The position numbers were made by a program, and so were the translations under genes. Below are positions 25,601-36,000 of a stretch of DNA of 64,000 nt, one piece after another; within the stretch, counting starts at the first letter, position 1; each line of letters starts with the position of its first letter. This stretch comes from Brachypodius melanocephalos (taxonomy: Eukaryota; Chordata; Aves; Passeriformes; Pycnonotidae): contig VZSR01001685.1 in the NCBI GenBank assembly GCA_013398615.1, positions 30,219,556 to 30,283,555 of the forward strand, in the 5' to 3' direction. Under the pieces are notes generated by a model. That model had not been told where the DNA came from. It ran no database searches and saw only the letters and a program-made list of their open reading frames with translations.

Positions 25601-28600
25601 AGCTGTCACAAAGCCTGTGATAAAAGCTGGGTCTGCACTCGTAGTTTCCCAACTCACAAATCACAATCAGGCTGGTAGTGGCAATTCATTTCACCAAGAA
25701 CAGAAGAGGGCTTTTTATTAAATTGATGCACAGTGATGCTACTTTGAATCTCTCATTCAACCATATTTAGGTACAGACTTTCTTCTCTTTGCCTTGCTTC
25801 AGTTTATTCTTGATAGTGATTTTGAGAGAGGTGAAACTAGGATAGTATAATTCTTCCTGAGTGTTTAAAAGAAAAATAATTTTTAAAAGTTTCCTTCACA
25901 TTTCTTTTACAACATAAATATTTTCCTTTATTTTGTTCTTGTAAAACAGTATTTTGGCAGCAGAGGTAATATGTTTTATCCAAATAATTCCATTTGTCTC
26001 ATTTAGAGACTTAAAACTTTAGCTCCTTAATTAAAATTTTATAGCATGTTGTGTCAGAGTTAGATGCATTACTCATCGTTACAGATTGTGAGCTCAGTGA
26101 TTTACATATAGGTTGTTTATTCAACTCTTATGTAGAATAAGAGTTCAAAATAATTTTTTTCTTATCTTGCTTTCAACTTCAGATTTATGTTTTGATGAGT
26201 TTATTTTAATTCAGACTTGTTTCAGATGAAGATTAAGTAACTATCACTTTACTAAGTGTTCTTCATATGTTCAGAAGAATAAACTTTCATGTTCTTTTCT
26301 GCTTTATTCCATCATAGACTAAACATATATTTTTAACATACAACAATATATATGTATATATAACTATATATATATAATATATATAGTTATATATATAACA
26401 ATACATATAACATATAACAATAAAGTTAAGGGAGTTTATGTGTTCTAAAATACTTATCTTCTAAAGGGCTTACAAGAAAAAGATAAACAAATCAAAAAAC
26501 ACCATGAAGAAAATCGAGAAGCTCAGAAATTGCTTCGCATACAGTTGGATGATAAAGTTGCTGAATGTGAAAAGCTAATGGAAAAATTAGAAAGGCAAAA
26601 CGAAAGAAAAGAAGAATTAAAGCAACTGCTAGAAGAAAAAGAAGCAGAACTTGATGACATGAAGAATGCACACAGGTGATACATACAAATCACACTCGTT
26701 TGGGATCATTGTCTGCAACACTGCTCTGAAGTTATTCTATAGTTAGAGAGTACTCACTTGCTATTAAAACCCACAGAAATGAGGAAAATGGAAGCATGAA
26801 AAGCTCTTCTGCCTTCCTAAAATGTGGTATTTACATTCATTGTAAATATGTGCATTTTATTTTCAGTGCACTGAAAAAGAGGTGGCAAGGTAAAGGAGAG
26901 CTATTAAGCCAGCTGGAGGTACAGGTTAAACAAATGAAGGAGAACTTTGATTTCAAAGAGAAGAAGCTGATTGAAGAGAGAAATAAAAGTCTTCAAACTC
27001 AAAGGTGAATACTTTAATAGTTTATTTTGTGACTACTCAGTTAATGTAGAGTTGCACTGTTAATAATTGTGCAGAAATGCTTGATTATGTGGTGAAAGAA
27101 CACGTAATACTTTTTTAACTGCTTGGTGTGCCCAGTTACAAACTGGGCCTAGAAGGAGTTCTTGCTATAGAGGTGATACTTCATGGAACTGGCATTCAAT
27201 TACAGCATTTGGCATCTGAACTTCCTAATTTCCATTTTCTTTGAAAATAAACTTGTACAATTGGCCTTATCCCATCAATCCAGCCTGCCCCAGTCCTTTC
27301 TGTAGAGCCTTCCTGCCTTCCAGCAGATCAACACTCCTGCCCAACTCGGTGTCTCTTAATCACTGTTTCAGTCCGTGACTGTTTCTAAATTACCTGTCAT
27401 TCTTTTCCCATACAAATAGCAAGATTTTTAATTTATTTTCTTGTTCCTCTTGTACTGTCAATTTCTTTGATCAATTAATAGTTAAATACGAGATGATACA
27501 GAAACAAGTACTCATAACTCAGAAATTTATTTCATATGCTTTGGAATGATGAAGTTTGCTAGACTGACACCTGTGATAAGTTTAAATTCTTACTGTGATT
27601 TTTACTTTATTCTTTGGCCTCCTTCTCATGTTTTTCTTCCTTCCTCCCAACTATTCTTCAGAAAATACCAGCTAGTTAATAAGACTGCTTAAAAAGAAAA
27701 AAAACAGAAACACAACAAATCAACAACAAACGACAATAACAAAAAAGCCAAACAAAACAAACCACCTCAAACAGTCTCTAATATTAGGATTTGGAATTGT
27801 TAGAAGATCAACAGTCAAACTGAAGTTTTTGTTCTAAATAATTCTGGTTTGTTTCAGAATTTTGTTGTAAATTAATTGTATAAATTTGCTTTGCTTTTTG
27901 TTCCTACATATTTAAGAATTATCCCCTAAAAGCAGAATTTGCTTAAAGAAATGCTTCTTTATGGTGAAGGAGACACTTTTCTATTTCTGTGAGACACAGG
28001 CTCACAGGCTGTGTTTACAGGATCACACAGTTCATTCACTTCTGTGGAACCAAAAGTGGAAGGAGATGTTTGAAAACAGGTGGAGTTCTTATCTGTGTTG
28101 ACATTAGCAAGCTGTAATCTTCATATCCTTTGCTGGAGATTAAATGCCTCTCCTTAGAAAATGCTAGAGGTCCTCAACTATAAAGCATAAAGCTAGAACT
28201 TACACTTGTGAAAACAGGACACTTCTGATGCCAATATATAATTGTCTTCATGCTTAAGTTATTAAAACCTTATTAAAGGCAGAATTGGACAAAGCAAATA
28301 CTTTGGTTGTTTGCAGGACTGTGACTTTTTTTCCCAATTTGGTTTTAGGATTGCTGTGGAAAAGCTTCACAAAATGGATAATGCTTTCAAAAAACAACTT
28401 GAGTCAGTGTTGGCAGCACATCAGGAAGAACTCCTGCACCTGAAAAATGAAAAGGAAAAACAAATTGAAGAAGCAAATGAAAAAGTAATTTTAATACTCA
28501 ATTGATACATGTATTGTATTTGCATTTTTATTCTACAGCTGCTGCAAGTGTGGTGCTTAGAAGTCTCCTGTTTGAATCTATCAGGCTGACTCTGGATGAA

Positions 28601-29231
28601 AACAATCCTGGTTTAGTACTCAATCTTTGCAGAGCAAGAAAATCTCCAGACTTGTGCCATTATAATGTTTTGTATTCAAGCAAAGTAAAGCTCCATGCTG
28701 TGCAGCTATTATGAATCAATAGCTAAATATTTTCTTACCTATACAAGCAAGAGTAATGATGACTATGCCTGATAATCCATTTAACTCACCTATGCCAACC
28801 TTAACTGTTACTGTTTCTGTCATCTACTGCATTCTTCCTTAACATGACAACTGGTGCCTTTTTTTCCATGATAAATTTTCTGGATTAATACAGTACTTGC
28901 TATCTCCTAGCAGATTAATACATTTTTTAAAAGAAAAAATTCTGCTGCTGCATCCAGTACAAGAATAATGCATTGCATATTCAAACATAAGCATATAACG
29001 CTTGCATTGCTTATCAGTGTTAAAAATTGCCAAGATTATATGGGTTTAGGTGTATTTTAAAAAGCAAGAATTCTACTTCATCTCTGTGTGCTCTTTCAGG
29101 TCTACTCTGTTGAAGAGGAAATGCGGGAGCTTCTGCAAGAAATGGCAAACAATAAAAAAGCCATGGAAAATAAAATACGACGACTTACACATGCATTGAA
29201 TGATATTCAACAAGACTTTGAAGATTATTAA
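10426..29231 (+). CDS. LRRCC1: LRRCC1, leucine-rich repeat and coiled-coil centrosomal protein 1, complete, 19 coding exons
   Basis: Exons: 10426-10502, 10588-10793, 11154-11219, 11968-12135, 13990-14159, 14260-14469, 15266-15468, 16197-16356, 16690-16838, 17867-18071, 20433-20572, 21830-22031, 23101-23286, 24482-24656, 25381-25544, 26467-26675, 26867-27004, 28349-28484, 29100-29231. All are GT-AG, phases agree, and the total is 3096 bases or 1031 residues (human 1032). SDS22-like leucine-rich repeats fill about residues 35-165 (LDLSSNQIRRIEGL, LSLSCNLLTKVEGL, LNLSYNRIHDLSG). A less conserved linker spans about 230-420. Long charged coiled coil runs from about 420 to the end, closing with ALNDIQQDFEDY. 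The human protein acts at centrosomes and the distal centriole, in spindle and cilium function. In-frame ATGs at 10426, 10453 and 10483 are all possible starts; 10453 has the best context, while 10483 begins MDKG, which is also present in the human protein. Confidence 0.95.
12294..12307. repeat. Poly-C run
   Basis: About 14 C in a row within LRRCC1 intron 4, shortly before a CR1 copy. Such runs are prone to length change and sequencing error. Confidence 0.85.
12368..12738 (+). repeat. CR1 LINE fragment
   Basis: It follows the CR1 3' region in order: a bird-typical cttctcctatgaggaaaggc, then ggattgttcagcctggagag, then gaggcactggaacaggttgc, then the 3' part with ccatccctggaagtgt. Sense orientation in LRRCC1 intron 4; the extreme 3' tail is degraded. 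Confidence 0.85.
20291..20331. repeat. A-rich (AAACC)n-like simple repeat
   Basis: Interrupted AAACC/AAAAC units in LRRCC1 intron 10, about 100 bases before exon 11. Confidence 0.6.
23937..23956. repeat. (TTG)n microsatellite
   Basis: About six TTG units in LRRCC1 intron 13. Confidence 0.7.
26335..26412. repeat. AT-rich inverted repeat
   Basis: Alternating TA sequence containing arms TATAACTATATATA and TATATATAGTTATA that are reverse complements, able to form a long hairpin or cruciform. It ends about 55 bases before the acceptor of LRRCC1 exon 16 (26467). Confidence 0.75.
27255..27370 (-). repeat. CR1 LINE internal fragment
   Basis: Reverse complement of a familiar CR1 stretch (cccatcaatccagcctg ... 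ctgtagagccttcctgcc ... cagcagatcaacactcctg). It lies in LRRCC1 intron 17 without its 3' end. Confidence 0.6.
27690..27772. repeat. A-rich simple repeat with AAC units
   Basis: Runs of A mixed with AAC and AAAAC units in LRRCC1 intron 17. Confidence 0.6.
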
Positions 29232-29369
29232 TATTTATACTAAAAATGTATATTACACAACCAGTTTCATCCACTACAATGCACTTTTTCTTGTTTTCTA
29301 GAGAATTAAGTCTTTGTTTTATATTTTGATGGTTCAAGGAGCAGATAAATGTTTTTACATTATTTTCAT

Positions 29370-29480
29370 AATAAATAGTTATTTTTAGCCTTTGGTTATT
29401 TTTAAGTGCCGTCAAAATGGGTGAAAACATGTATAGATGAAAAGCATCATATGCAATTAGGAATTAGCATGTTTAATAAA
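29370..29480 (+). terminator. Candidate LRRCC1 poly(A) signals
   Basis: AATAAA at 29370-29375 and again at 29475-29480, about 140 and 245 bases after the stop codon. A CR1 copy begins just beyond the second. Confidence 0.55.
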
Positions 29481-29548
29481 AGGAAGACAAGAGCTTGAAG
29501 CTTTCCTTCAGTGATGTAAAGATTCTTGTAATGAGAGAACCAAGAATG

Positions 29549-29850
29549 TTGAATCACAGAAGGGCTTGTTTTGAAAGGGACCTTAAAGATCATCCAGTTC
29601 CAATGCCCCTACCATGGGCAGATACCTTCCACTAGACCAGGTTGCTCCAAGCCCCATCCTACCTGGCCTTGAATACTTCCAGAGATGGGACATTCACAAC
29701 CTTTTTGGACAACCTCTTCCAGTGCCTCACCACCCTCACAGTAAGGATTTTTTTCCTATTAGCTAACCTAAACCTACTGTCTTTGAGTTTAAAACTGTTC
29801 TCCCTTGTCCTGTCACATGACCTGGTAAACAGACTTTCCATCTTTCTTGT
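29549..29850 (-). repeat. CR1 LINE 3' part
   Basis: Minus-strand CR1. The 3' end is at 29549 (gaatcacagaa on the plus strand) and the body contains the reverse complements of the standard CR1 blocks, such as caggttgctccaagccccat and ctcttccagtgcctcaccac. It lies just past the end of LRRCC1. Confidence 0.85.
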
Positions 29851-32400
29851 ACCTGAAAACATGTTTAATCTGCCACTGTTGGAGAATGTGCAACTACTGC
29901 AACTTAGAGTGGCTTTTTTGGCAGCAGAGTTTGGTTTTCTCCATAGCAATAGCCTTCCTACTAGGCTTTTGAAAGAGGAAATAATAACCTAAGAGCTTCT
30001 TAGGGAAGCAAAACGTAAGCCTTACGTTAATATATTGTTACATTTATTTCATAGCAGAGGCTTTGCTATCTCCACTGTACTCAGGCATTCACTTCATTTG
30101 CTTGTTCTCAGAAGATCCTGAACTGTTACTGAACTCACCCATCCTCTGAAGCATTTTCAAGCTGCTCTAGTGAAGGGAGCCGTGAGCAGTAAAATTTTGG
30201 GGACACGCTGGTGCACCAGGTGGAGCTCTTTCCACCCCCTGGCACCTCGCAGTAGCTGAAGCACAATCCTATGGCTCCAGTGACCATAGCAGCCCCTAAG
30301 CCAACTTTGCCATTTGTTGTTCAGAACCCAGGCTTTAGCACATTGGCACAGTGTACTGACAGTGCATTTTGGTGCCCAGCAGCCCTGTAAAAGTACTTTA
30401 TTTAGTGCTAGTAAAAAGCCCTGGCCTTCGGGTAACTCTATGAGGCCTGCTGGGTTTGTTACCAATTTGTTAACGAAAGCTTGTGTGAACCAGAGCTTGA
30501 CACCAGCTGCTTCTTATTAGTAGGTGCAGCTTAAGTGTGGGATGAAAAAGGCCTTGAAAACATGGGCACAATTTGAAAGCAGAGGCCGTGGCAGTGAAAA
30601 CAACATCCTGATGATCTGTGACTTGTCTTCGACAATTAATAACCTTGCAATCTGGGAACAGACTCTGTTTGAAGAATGGAAATAGCAGTGGCAAAGCAAA
30701 ATAAAAAAAGGCAGCCCAACAACTGAATGAGGCACCTGCAACACCCTGGGGAAACAACCCCCAATCTGCTTTGCACAGGTGTGTAAGGGCTGGGAATTGT
30801 CTAGAGATTGCACAGTTTTGTAAAAGGGCAAAATTCCAAATTTATGGAGAGGACAGAAAGCAGACGCTTCAATTCTGATCCCCTGCATCGAGTTCCCACA
30901 CCTGACCCATGAAAACACCAGGAGCGGGCATCAGCACTAATGGAGAGGTGTCTGCACTGTGGTACTGTCAGCTAAGGTAGGAGAGAGCTGTTAAGGGCTG
31001 TTTGCTTGGAATCTGTGCCATTGGTTCATAACATGTAAAAATTAAGAAATAGCTGTAATGGTTAGCAGGATGTAAGAACAAACTTTAACTATCAGTTCTC
31101 TAGAGGCAGAAGACATGTTTGTTACTCTTGTGTTCTCTATACTCTCTCCAAAGTAAGTGAGGGAAATGCTCACCTGGAAAGCTGTTCAATAGTATTTTCA
31201 TGGATATCATTGGTGCAGAAAACTTGCACCACTTCAGAGTGCTTTCTGTCATGTTGATCGAGTGTTTCCTGGGGAACGTCTTTTTTCTTTGCCTATTATT
31301 TGACCAAGCTACACTTTGGGTGAAGTAATTGAATACCTGGAATGCACCAGGAAGTAACAAGAACTTACTCTTACCCTGATGCAATTTCCTAATATCTCCT
31401 CTGAGTTTTAACTCCAAAATTGTTGTTCTGAAACTTATTTTCTGATTTTATCATAGGGAGTTGTTACCATTTTTTAACACCAGTTCTTTCTATTCCTTGC
31501 TCTTGGCTCAGGAATTTTCGTTACAGTACTTGGGAACATGCATGTGTTAGTAGTGCTTGGAACATTTGTTTTTCTTGCAGATGAATTTGTCTTTGGCATT
31601 GTTTCCCCGTTTATGCTTACATGGCTTCCTTAGAACTTTTTAATAAGAGTTTAAATGATTTTTACCTTCAAAATGGTAAAATAATAAAGATGTGGTGCAG
31701 GTGAAAGCTGTACCAAATTTATCTATGCACAAACAGAAATTTCAACCTAGCATGACTNNNNNNNNNNNNNNNNNNNNNNNNNNNNNNNNNNNNNNNNNNN
31801 NNNNNNNNNNNNNNNNNNNNNNNNNNNNNNNNNNNNNNNNNNNNNNNNNNNNNNNNNTCATGCATTAACCAGGACAATTTAAAATCAATTCCATTATTAG
31901 ACTTTGTTTTCATTTTCCAACTAGAGAATTATCTGTTTCAATCAATACTGAGTATGGAATCAAGAAGTTCTTGTGTTACTTGAGACCAGGAGGACTGTGA
32001 TTCCAGGTCCAGAGAGAGTGTTACCGTGCACATGTTGCCCTGAACAAGCGATTGCACGAGCAGGGACAGCTCCCGTGTTCCACGGCACACCCAGGGTACC
32101 GTGCTCCACTGCCGTGTGTGATGGGGAAATGAGCGCCTGCCCTTCTTTTAAGTGCATACCCGGAATTCTTATACAATATGGACTAAAAGCTTCTCTGCTT
32201 TTATTCCATGGTAACTGAGGGAAAAGAGGTGTAACTGAATTAAGGCCAAGTATATTTGGACGCTAGTGGAAGGGGCTGGGTAAGCATCCAAGAATTCCCT
32301 GTGACCCTGGCCAGATCATCAGCGTGTCCCGTGCCTGGCCTGGGGAGGTGTGAGAATATCATCTGCAATTAATCTAAGTGTTTTTACATGAAATGCAAAC
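29851..32400. other. Intergenic DNA between LRRCC1 and E2F5
   Basis: About 2.5 kb without a recognisable gene. Several open frames of about 100-130 codons between 30157 and 30918 match no family I know and have no splice or start support. The segment contains the assembly gap. Confidence 0.5.
31758..31857. other. Assembly gap (100 N)
   Basis: Exactly 100 N, the usual placeholder for a gap of unknown size. Real sequence of unknown length is missing between LRRCC1 and E2F5. Confidence 0.98.
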
Positions 32401-32817
32401 CGTGAAATGAGCGACAAGGAGCTATCGCGGCGGGAACAGGCACGGACATATCTGGCCGACTCCAGGCCTGCGCTACCCGATCTGCGGGCACTGAGCGAGA
32501 GCCGGGAGCGACCCGCGCCAGCCAAGCGCAGCCCCTCTGTCGCAGGCAGCGGGGCCGCTCGCCCTGTCCCGCTCGGAGGGCCTGGGCCCGTCCCTCGCCC
32601 GCAGCCGGGCCGCGCCGGTGTCCAGGCAACGGCGGTAGCGTCACTTCCTGCGGGCCGCCCTCCGCTCCGCGCCGCGCTGGGCCGGGGGCCGCGCTCCGCT
32701 CGGGCCGTTGCGGCGGTCGCGACACGTGGCCCCGCCGGCGGCATGGCCGCGGCGGCCGAGGCGGCGGGCGGCGGCAGCAGCCGCCACGAGAAGAGCCTGG
32801 GGCTGCTGACCACCAAG

Positions 32818-32861
<44 letters not shown>

Positions 32862-33070
32862 CAAAGCGGTGCGAGGGCGGGGAGGCGGACCGCCGGGTTC
32901 GGCCGGGCACTGGGCCCGCCGCGCTACAGCCGGTTGGGGCCGGGCGGGGCCGCCCGTTCCATCCTGCTCTCCTTCCCTACTGCCCGGCGTGGCGGGGCCT
33001 CCCCCGGCCGCCGAAGCGCTGCGGCTGCCCGGTGATGGGTGACAGCCGCCGCGGTCGGCTGCAATAGGCG
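32400..33070 (+). promoter_or_regulatory. CpG-island promoter of E2F5
   Basis: Very GC- and CpG-rich sequence around the first E2F5 exon, with no TATA box. It includes an E2F-like site GGCGGGAA at 32429-32436 and an ETS-like CACTTCCTG near 32642-32650. The E2F-like site would fit self-regulation by the E2F family (inference). Confidence 0.65.
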
Positions 33071-36000
33071 TTTCGGCTCTTTCTAAAGGGGTGTAAGGGG
33101 TACCCGTGCTTTAAGTTTAACTTCGTGAGAGTGGTCTTATTTGGTATGCCCTGTTCTGGGCTCCTCAGTAGAAGAAAGACAAGTAGCTACTGGAGAGGGT
33201 CCAGCAAAGGGCAGCCAAATTGGTGCAGGGTCTGAGCATTTTTTAGGAGGAAGGACTGCGGGAGCTGGGCCCGTTTATTCTGCAAAAAAAACCCACTGAC
33301 ATCAGGTCTCGTCAGTGCATATGTAGGTGCCTGCCAAGGGGATGGTGCCAGACTCTTTGGTGGTGCTCAGTGACAGGACGAGGAGCAATGGCCATAAACT
33401 AAAGCACAAGAAGTTTCACCTCAACATGAGGAAGAACTCTACATTAAGGGTGGCAGAGCACTGGAACAGGCTGTCCAGGGAGGTCATGGAGTCTCCCTTT
33501 CCGGAGACATTCAAACCCCCCTGGATGAGTTCCTGTGCACCTGCTCCAGGAGACTGTGCCTTGGTGGGGATTGGGCTAAATGATCTCCGGAGGTCCCTTC
33601 CTGCCCTAACAATTCTCTGATTTTTTTTTTACTGTCCTGTGTTGCCCCCTGCACTGATTCAGTGTTTGGGCTGCTGTTTAGACCTGTTTCTTGCCCACCT
33701 CCCTCCTTTTAGCAAGAGAAAATTATGTTGAAAAACAGACCATTGCCGCCTCATACTTTCTATTATGTGTGAATGAAAGAAGCTGAATTGGCATATGAGT
33801 GACAAATGTGCTTCATATGGCAAATCGTTGTCACCCAGCTCTGCAGCCAGCCTACTGCCTCCAAGGCATGAGGGCATTGGGCTGCTAGCAGCTGGAGCGT
33901 CTCCAGTGATGCCCTGGTGAAACGGTGGAAAATCAGCTTGGATTTCCATACCTCTGTCTCATTGGCACCAGCCCACCTTGGCGAGGTCCTTGTGCCAGGA
34001 GATCACTATGTTGCAGAAGGGATCCTTGGCGTCATGTCCTGCCAGTTCCCTGGAGCTCTGGCCCAGGAGCTGGGGCCCTCTGGGCTGTCAGGTGTGCAGT
34101 GCATTGAGGCAAAGGTGTGTTAACGTAGCTGGTGAAGGTCGTCAGTGAACAGCTGAGGTGTTCAGCAAAGTGCAGCAAGAGGCTGGCTTGGTGCTCTGCT
34201 TGAAGCCCTTTCTGGAAAACTGACCTATTTTTTGATTACTCTTAATAGGCCCCAGGAGGTGAATGGTGTTCTTGGAGCTTTTGTGCATCCGTGTTCAGAG
34301 TGGATGCCCTTTGGTGGTGTTACTCTGGCTAATGAAACTTCAGGGTGATTAGGGAAGGACAGTGATAGGTTTTATATTCCTCATTTAGTTATGCAGTGGT
34401 CTGGACAAATTGATGAGCTCCTTAGTATTAGGTGCCTCTTTATCTAGCAAAACAGAATGAAGATGTCCAGATCTTTGGGATTGTTGTGCAGCTTCCTTTA
34501 TTGTCTGTCATGTCCTGAGAGACGTTCCAGGTCAATCTGAGAAGCAAAACATATTCAGTTTGTAAGACATCAGACCCAAAAGTTTGGCTGAAACTGCCAA
34601 AGAGATTTGACTTGGACAATAAAGTTGGGCTGTGTAGTGGGATGGAACAATGCTTGTTGTTCTCTTTAGTGAGAAAGGTACCTACTCAGGGGGAATCAAA
34701 AGGTTGATAGCCACAGAAAATTGAAGTGGGCATTGCAACCAATCACATTCCTGCTCAAGACCTATTGGAGACTGGTTTCTGAATTACAGGTTACAGTTTG
34801 TTGAAAGTAAATATTAACTGCAGTGCATAAATTTTTGGCATTTTCATAAGCAGTGAGTCAGAACACACATTTTTGTAACTGGTTTTCTCCTAAATAAGGC
34901 ATATGTGTAATGAAAAATTAAGACCAGTGTGTGTTATGTCAGTGTGCTCAGCAAACTGAAGAACAGGACAGTCTTGAAATGGAAGAGAGCATTCCAAGAA
35001 GTGATTCTTGCAGCGAACACCTTTAAGTGTCTCCCTGCTGGCTAGTATTGACTGTCTCATGTTGTGCTGCTGATTAGTATTTCTGTAGCAAAACCAGCAC
35101 TAGAACAAAAACAGAATTTGAAAATAGGTGGACTTCCAGTTTTGTGATGTAGCAGTTGAGAAGGAAAATCTGTTTGATGGGACATTTTCTTCTGATCTTT
35201 TAATACCTCTATAATTAACAGCGGTTTAGCAGGCTGTAAGAGGAAGCTGTGAAAATGTTTTAGTGCTGGACACTGCTCTGGTAACATCTGAGAAATTCTG
35301 GAAGTGAGAATTTTCTTTCCCTGAAATTTGAATTTTGCATTTACTTTAAAATCAAACAGCTATTTAGCTATTCTAAAATAATGACATACTTGTCACAGAA
35401 TAGCCCTGTATAAAGAAATCTAATTCTGGAATTAAGTTTAAAACACTAAGGGATGATATAGAAGGGAAAGAAAACTAAATTTCTATCTGCAACAACCCAG
35501 GAATTGCAGTGAAGAGAGAAAAAGAGCAAGATGAGTGAGGGATAAGGGATAAACCACCTGAATGGATGCTGTTCATAGTGTACATACAATACTTCTGCCC
35601 TAATTTCTTAAGTGGGCTTTGTTTCTAGCAGAATACCATCTCTGCTCTAAAGATGTTTAAGTAGTGTTTCTGATCATCAGTGCAAAACATGAGATATTCT
35701 AAAATGTACTCATTTTAGAAGTGTACTGGTCAGGGACAAAAACCGCCTTACACTTGCTGTACTCCACAGAAAAAGAAAGAGCCTGTCTATCAGATTCTAT
35801 ATTCCCTTAGTGTTTGTGTTGCAATGACATTCAGTACTTTTACATGCCATTTGACAAGAGTGCCGTTCAATTTAAAACTCTCACCAGACTGTTGACAGCT
35901 CTCTTGGGGAGAAAATGTTGTCATGTGGTACAGGTGGAGTTCAGAAGATGCAGGACCTCTTTCCTTTGACACATGGAGAGAGCAAGCAGGCATTGCTGGT

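Larger units (their letters stand above)
10794..29099 (+). other. LRRCC1 introns: contents
   Basis: Eighteen introns; the longest are 12136-13989 (with a CR1), 18072-20432 and 27005-28348 (with a CR1 piece). They are otherwise AT-rich with A-rich, T-rich and (TTG)n runs. I saw no snoRNA, microRNA or nested gene, but small RNAs without strong motifs would be missed by eye. Confidence 0.5.

Noticed and set aside
30157..30918. Several minus-strand frames of 95-133 codons after LRRCC1
   Set aside because: No recognisable domain, and overlapping frames on both strands suggest chance.
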